A stretch of DNA of 64,000 nucleotides from assembly GCA_033065855.1 (NCBI GenBank), contig JAVXUO010000167.1, positions 124,001 through 188,000 of the forward strand, written 5' to 3'. Both the position numbers and the translations under genes were made by a program. Source of the DNA: Escallonia rubra (Eukaryota; Streptophyta; Magnoliopsida; Escalloniales; Escalloniaceae). Shown here piece after piece: positions 59,301-64,000 of the stretch (positions are counted from its first letter, which is position 1; each line of letters begins with the position of its first letter). The notes under the pieces are model-generated. The model was not told the origin of the DNA, ran no database searches, and worked only from the letters and a program-made list of their open reading frames with translations.

Positions 59301-62300
59301 GGAGGAAAATGAAGGAGATGAAGGGTAAGAAGTTCAGAATGAAGGAGAGAACTTGTTGTTATAGAAATGAACTAAAAGAAAAGTACTTCTCCGGTAGTTG
59401 TAGTAGGACTGTACACGTTATGTCCTGAGAAGGATTTCAAAAAAATGAAATGTTGCTTAGATTTTGTCTTTGGTTTGTCAGAATGCTTTTTGGTTATACT
59501 TTTTTTTTGGTCTCAAGTGGCATTAGACATCCATTACCTTCAAGTTAGATAACGTGACTATTATTTCGGTTCCACCTAGGATATGTTTTTCCAATGTTTC
59601 TTTATTCGTTCAATTAGTTTAAAAATGGTATTCTAGCACTTGATTAACGATACATTTGAAGCTCTAGCGAAGAGAGTTTACTTGTGAAATTATTTATGAA
59701 AAATTTACTCCAATAACAACATTGAATTAGTTTAAAATTGGAGTTGAAATATAAAATCGCTTATTTAGCAAAAACAAAACCTATTGGCACTCTTAAAAAA
59801 TGATGCTATTTGCATAATCATTTTTACAAGAAAAAGATGCATGTGTATATGTATGATGACCATTAATCGATTGTACAAGGAAGTGGCATTATGATTCAAA
59901 ACCGTACCAAGAAGACATCAGAGGGGAGCCAACAGCAAACACTGGCAGTGGCAAGCACTGCAAACTCGCGCAGGCCGGTAACACGTCCCAGCAGCGGCCA
60001 CAGCAGATGTAGGAGAAGGCAGGAATAACCAAATCATGCAGACCAATGACAAACATTAGAGGGGACCATGGCAGATGCTAGCGCCAATGGGAATGGCGAG
60101 CTCATGATGGGGTCAATGGGGTCGATTATTGGTCACATGATTTGTTTGACTAAGTTGATCAAGTCATGCCTGCTAGGTCTGCAGAAACCTAAGCATGCGC
60201 TGATTACCCCATATTTTAGGATTGAGTTCCTGTGCCCAAGAGACGGTAATTTGGGGTTTATGGTTAAAGGTCTAAACCCTAAAGATTATCCGCCTAACAT
60301 GTAACTACACTGTGGCAACCCTTGGACAAGTGGGTCTGCCACAGATTTATGCGTAAGACCGAAGCAAAAACATTGCCCTTTAACAGAGGGAAAAGAAAAA
60401 AGAAAAAGAGATACTTCAAACCTTGCGGCGGTACTTGATAAGAAAAATAATAATTATACCGCCAAAGTCTTTAAGTGGAAGCAATTTGTAGATACCAGAG
60501 ATTTTTTCTAGTCTATAATGCAAAATATTGTTGAGTGGTCAAATATTCAACGTCACGAAAAATGCGGACCAAAGTATTGACTTGGAGTCAAACAGAATGA
60601 TGGGCTCAAGCAGAAGTTAAATTGGAAGAACCAGTCCAATTAATATTATTTGGTCAATGGGTCTAGCCCAACTGTGTAGTCTTGCAACCATAAACGTCAA
60701 ATAAGTCAACCTTGACTTAAGGAAAGTACTTCTAGATTAGATGGAAATAAGAATCTATTTAATAAAGAAATTCTGATTTTATTAAAAGGGACAAATTCTC
60801 TTTGATGTGAAAGCCCAAATTATGGGTGTTCCAACATTATGCGTACCTTGCCTATTAATAAAGGACTCCAGGCTCTCTGAAATCCAAGTCAAAGCTCTGC
60901 CAAAACACTCTCGTGCCACATTTTGTGCTTCAGTTGAAGAACAATACGCACTAATATAGTGTCGTTCTTCAATCCACATATCCAAGACATGAAGATTAAT
61001 TTCTTATTTATCTTAAATCAAAGAGGAGTTCGCTTTCAATTTCGGTGATGCTACAAGACAAGGATCGCCACACATGTTCGGGATAAAGCCTTAAGCCCTT
61101 AATCTAGCATCGTCTAACGATCTTTCAATAACAAAGACTGAAGAAGTCAAAGTCCACGATTCAAGATCAAGCTATTTCAGCCCTTAGATCGTGGCCGAAT
61201 CAGAGATCAAATCAGACGGTTTTACATTTATTTTGTGTAAAAATCACAGAGTGGTGTAAGCCTTCATTTAAATGTGACAAATTTAATTTTGTGATTCATT
61301 TCTTTGTCTCGCAGTTTTAGACACGAAAATTTGTGTTCACAGTGACCTATGAAGTTATAAGCTTATTAAGTCAAGCTCGTAATGTGATGGTTAATTCATC
61401 TCACGAACCGATCTCGAACAAGTGCTTAAAGAATAAACAGGGGTCGTCTTAAAGACTTTTGCATCTAGAGGCATAACAAAGTATGAGTTCGTCTCGTGAT
61501 CCGAACTCTAACAAGCACCAAAAAGAATGAAATAAAGTCGTCTTAAAGATCGTTACATGTATGGTCGTACTCATAGTAGAGTAATGCGTTGGCTAGGCTT
61601 GCTTTGGGCTATTTTCATGTATTTATTTCCATTCACATGATGCTAGATTAGAGTTTTATGAAAGTTGTACAACGTGATAAAAGTTTCCATAGTGAGATAT
61701 CCTTAGGTGTACCGTGCTATTGGTTAGAACCACTGGAAGAGGGAATTCAGGAATTCGGACAAAATTCAATCTTTGGCTCCAATGTGAACTATAAGTGGAG
61801 GAAGACTTCAATTGGTTTGAAAAGGTCATAAACATTGCAATGTTCGAAAGCTTGGAAAGTTATAACAGCTTTGGAATATATAACTTCAAGAAAAATGAGT
61901 GTGAGGTGAAACATTATGTAACTTGTAGAAGCTACATTAGTAACTAAAATAGATATAGAACAAAATCAACCATAGGATGGCATGATCTAGTCACCACAGC
62001 CATTTCATCAAAGAGGAGAGAGTTCTACTAATTTGTCAAAAAATATGTCCGGTTTGCAAATACATATATTGATATAAATATACTATCCTTTTGACTTCCA
62101 ACTGCTAATCTGCAATACTTTGTATATACTTAATAACCAGCAATATTGGAGTAATTAACTATTTACAATAACAATACTTTGTAATTTACAATTTCAAATA
62201 TTTCATGTTAGGTATTACCTATAGAAGAATATTTATGTATCACGCATAGAGGGCCAATCATATCACATATTATATGGTAAAAGTTATACTAATAAAGCAT

Positions 62301-64000
62301 TTTTCGCAATCCATGCAACTTTATTAGCAAATATGTAAGAACTAAAACAAGTGACTTACGATAAAATAGATATAAACAATGAGAATCAAAGCACGTACAA
62401 AAGGTTGAACTTAGTAATTTCATTAAGCTTACACCCAAATTCCGAAATTTGACAACAAAATTATTCATCACATGGTGACCAAATATTAACTCTCACTATG
62501 TCAAACTCTGTCATTCTCATGTCAAAATTTGAGTACAGAACTTGAACCGTTTAGCATTATTCATTTAAGATTCATATATTTAGCAAGAAGTAAAACAAGT
62601 AAAAAATATATTTTATGCGGTGGACAGATCCTTTTGTATCTTGGAAGTACCGTACACATCAAATAGCCACTTCCTTAATAACTTAAGCACACTTATCAAG
62701 AATCAATATTTTCTGGGTTAAAACTCCTGTCCACTACACATTTGGGCTACAACTGATGTATTGAACTCACATTTGCCAAAATTCAAATAGTAAATTCACA
62801 TTGCAGCTGGATTTGGAGAGAGATAAAAAAGAGAGAGCCAAAAGACCGAAGCCTTTCTTTGTTCTCTCGTCAGTTAAAGACTTCGAGGAAGAGGGACAGA
62901 GAGGAAGGAAAAGCAATAGAGAAAAATTGAAGCCCTTCTCCTTTCTCTTGTCAGTTAAAGACTCGCGGGGAGAAGGACTTAGAGAAAGGGGAAGCAAGAG
63001 AGCAAAATAGACCGATCTCCTTCTTTGTTCTCTCTCGTCAGTTAAAGATTTCACGATAGGTTTCGTGAATCGAGATTTCCAGGTACTCTATAACGTTTTC
63101 TCTTCTTGTCAATCCTTGAAAGTCTGAGATCTAAATTAACTTGTTCATGCGTCTCTTCCGGCCGATGGAATCGAGCTCCCATGTCTTATTGCGACGCGCT
63201 CTCATGGAGCTTCTACCTTGGGAAATCACAAGGAAGAAAAGAAGGGGGCAACCTTATTTCCTCTCAACTGTTAAGAAATAAAATATTTTCTAATTTAAGT
63301 TGCCACTCGACAGTTCAACCTCATTGACCATGTCATTCCATATATCTCATTCCCAATTCCTCCAGATTTTTTCATGAAGGTGATAGCATCCTCAGCTAGC
63401 CATACTCACGGTGTATATACATGTAATAACCTATTTCAGCTATCATTTTTCGAGAAGTAAGTTAAATCATTATTGTCCCACTTCCCTACTGCCCTGCATA
63501 TGAAACTGCTCACTAAACTTGTTTTGCAATTTACCTCCATAAGCATCTGTTTTCTCGTTAGTTTCAAAGTCTAACAAAATTACGGTTTAGTTACATCGCA
63601 CCTTCTATAATTGCAGCTCAGCTTGCATAACTAACGGAGTATTTACTTTCTAGTTCATTGTATTAGCATATCTTATGCATTATTCATTACCAGTTGAAGA
63701 AAATGCCATAATTTTGTAATTCTAGTTAGCCTACCTAACTAGCACAAAATATGGTTCTTCAAGAAGGTTAAATGAGATCATACAAAAGTGACATTTTAGA
63801 AGAAATTAGACCACGAAATCGAGAATTAGTTTATGCTTACTCGGGCAGCAATGGTGGGGATGTCTTGATCGTGGTCTTCATCGCCGATAACAGAGTAATC
63901 CGCCAAAACGACGACGCTTCTCTGGATATCTTCCGATACACACTTGGTTCCCGAACCCGGTAGTTCCAACCATATCGCTTGTGCCACAGGCACAATACTA
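50577..64000 (-). CDS. p24-delta (emp24/gp25L) cargo receptor, 5' end outside window
   Basis: Four exons join in phase: beyond 64000 to 63841, 53103-52891, 52781-52705 and 50721-50577 (TAG), giving 197 visible residues. The first exon reads [19 protein letters not shown], the start of a mature GOLD domain just after a signal peptide that lies outside. The GOLD domain continues with [20 protein letters not shown] and [10 protein letters not shown]; the two Cys (TKCVSE, LACFW) would form its disulfide. A coiled-coil stretch follows ([19 protein letters not shown]), then a single transmembrane helix and the cytosolic tail [12 protein letters not shown], with the aromatic and dilysine signals that bind COPI/COPII. 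p24 proteins cycle between ER and Golgi and sort cargo. All visible key residues are present and no stop was seen, so it looks functional. Intron 1 is 10.7 kb. Confidence 0.93.
50722..52704 (-). other. 2.0-kb intron 3 of the p24 gene
   Basis: The stretch 50990-52130 starts with CT-rich leader text (cctctctactttctctctct) and GC-rich sequence like a LINE 5' region on the plus strand, without reverse transcriptase and with unclear ends. A tRNA-Gly pseudogene lies at 52242-52313. Confidence 0.5.
52242..52313 (-). pseudogene. mitochondrial-type tRNA-Gly pseudogene
   Basis: The minus strand keeps the D-arm text ATAATGGTAGAGCATAGCC, the T-arm GGTTGAGGGTTCAAGTCCC and the 3' end TCCTTCCGC of plant mitochondrial trnG(GCC). 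The acceptor 5' strand is altered (GCTTAAA opposite TTCCGC), which breaks two pairs. The anticodon reads ACC rather than GCC. This is organelle DNA transferred to the nucleus and decayed. Confidence 0.8.
53259..53318. repeat. compound microsatellite (GT)n(GA)n
   Basis: About 10 GT units are followed directly by about 20 GA units, 156 bp upstream (gene sense) of exon 2 of the p24 gene. Confidence 0.95.
54736..55310. mobile_element. 575-bp MITE-like element with GTGTCC-rich arms
   Basis: Starts CTAGGAAGCACGGACAC and ends (inverted) CTAAGTAGCACTGACATGG. The near-perfect 8-bp flanks are gtgattat (54728-54735) and gtgatcat (55311-55318). The arms repeat tgtccgacac-type words. An hAT- or Mutator-derived MITE is likely; the superfamily is unsettled. 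Confidence 0.55.
56017..56382. mobile_element. Stowaway/mariner-type MITE (366 bp)
   Basis: Inverted ends CTCCCTCCATCCCAAAATAAT and CTCCCTCCGTCCCAAAATAAT (one mismatch). TA lies on both sides (56015-56016, 56383-56384). The interior has (CT)n and C-run sequence. Confidence 0.88.
56949..59286 (-). pseudogene. hAT transposase (DUF659 type), multiply broken
   Basis: Reading down the minus strand: a BED-like finger start ([30 protein letters not shown]; 59286-59035); the DUF659 segment ([33 protein letters not shown]; 59002-58712); NAANCKLA near 58430; and the C-terminal dimerisation region ([40 protein letters not shown]; 57551-56949). Frameshifts and stops separate the pieces. The element moved into intron 1 of the p24 gene and is now inactive. 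Terminal repeats were not found. Confidence 0.85.
62850..63060. repeat. 81-87-bp tandem repeat, three copies
   Basis: The words ctctcgtcagttaaaga, ctcttgtcagttaaaga and ctctcgtcagttaaaga lie at about 62864, 62945 and 63032. Each of the first two is followed by a G/A-rich stretch ending near agcaa[t/g]agag. It lies in intron 1 of the p24 gene. Confidence 0.8.

Larger units (their letters stand above)
53104..63840 (-). other. 10.7-kb intron 1 of the p24 gene
   Basis: Donor gtaagc (63840-63835) and acceptor cttcag (ending 53104). It holds a (GT)n(GA)n tract at about 53259-53318, two MITEs, an hAT transposase pseudogene and tandem repeats. Stretches 53400-54727, 55320-56010, 56390-56940, 59300-62840 and 63240-63840 show no supported gene. 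A 78-codon frame at 60068-60304 has no recognisable family. Text near 60780-61340 may be LTR-like, without defined ends. Confidence 0.75.

Noticed and set aside
60068..60304. 78-codon frame starting [13 protein letters not shown]
   Set aside because: No homologue recognised, no splice context, and it lies in intron 1 of the p24 gene on the opposite strand.
60310..61340. Possible solo LTR ending TTTGTGTTCACA
   Set aside because: No matching direct repeat could be paired with a TG start, so the boundaries cannot be supported.
63772..63963. Plus-strand frame near the right end
   Set aside because: It is the shadow of the p24 first exon on the minus strand.

Overview
The window is nuclear DNA from a flowering plant, most likely a dicot with long, transposon-filled introns. 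I infer this from intron-rich genes of plant families, Mutator, hAT, LINE and Ty3/gypsy debris, a fragment of plastid ycf1 and a decayed mitochondrial-type tRNA-Gly. The species cannot be named from the sequence alone.

Three genuine host genes can be assembled from exons with matching phases. (1) A six-exon rhomboid-like intramembrane protease homologue (minus strand, 27127 to 18424, 388 aa) has a 6.1-kb first intron and carries Asn where the catalytic His should be. (2) A glutaredoxin-like (DUF836-type) plastid-targeted protein (plus strand, 40934 to 49620) has its first exon split by an hAT element that itself contains a second hAT element; each has an 8-bp target duplication. It has also lost its CxxC region through paired frameshifts. 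(3) A p24-delta/emp24 cargo receptor (minus strand, beyond 64000 down to 50577) has a 10.7-kb first intron, and its signal-peptide end lies outside the window. Genes 2 and 3 converge, with about 0.95 kb between stop codons.

Layout: 1-1.4 kb is a Mutator-like transposase pseudogene; 1.73-2.28 kb a 5'-truncated LINE with target duplication; 2.3-4.0 kb unresolved, with two splice-compatible open exons. From 4.0 to 15.7 kb lies a nearly 12-kb gag-only Ty3/gypsy-type element (minus strand) with about 2-kb LTRs, whose gag is split by a 2.9-kb TG...CA insertion, probably a solo LTR. From 15.7 to 18.4 kb there is no gene. The rhomboid gene occupies 18.4-27.1 kb; its intron 1 holds an hAT MITE, a degenerate tandem array and plastid ycf1 DNA. 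From 27.5 to 33.7 kb lie a local duplication, an internally deleted hAT transposase, a gypsy pol scrap, a plant-mobile-domain pseudogene and a dimeric minisatellite. A second, deleted copy of the gag-only element spans 35.5-40.1 kb (plus strand). The glutaredoxin-like gene covers 40.9-49.6 kb, with a solo LTR, two mariner-type MITEs and a retroposon in its second intron. The p24 gene fills 50.6-64.0 kb; its introns hold a tRNA pseudogene, two MITEs, an hAT transposase pseudogene and small tandem repeats.

No operon, CRISPR array or bacterial-type feature was seen. The three genes share no evident pathway. The unusual content is how transposon insertions have reshaped them, and a gag-only retroelement family whose LTRs carry a conserved promoter block and expanding GC-rich tandem modules.
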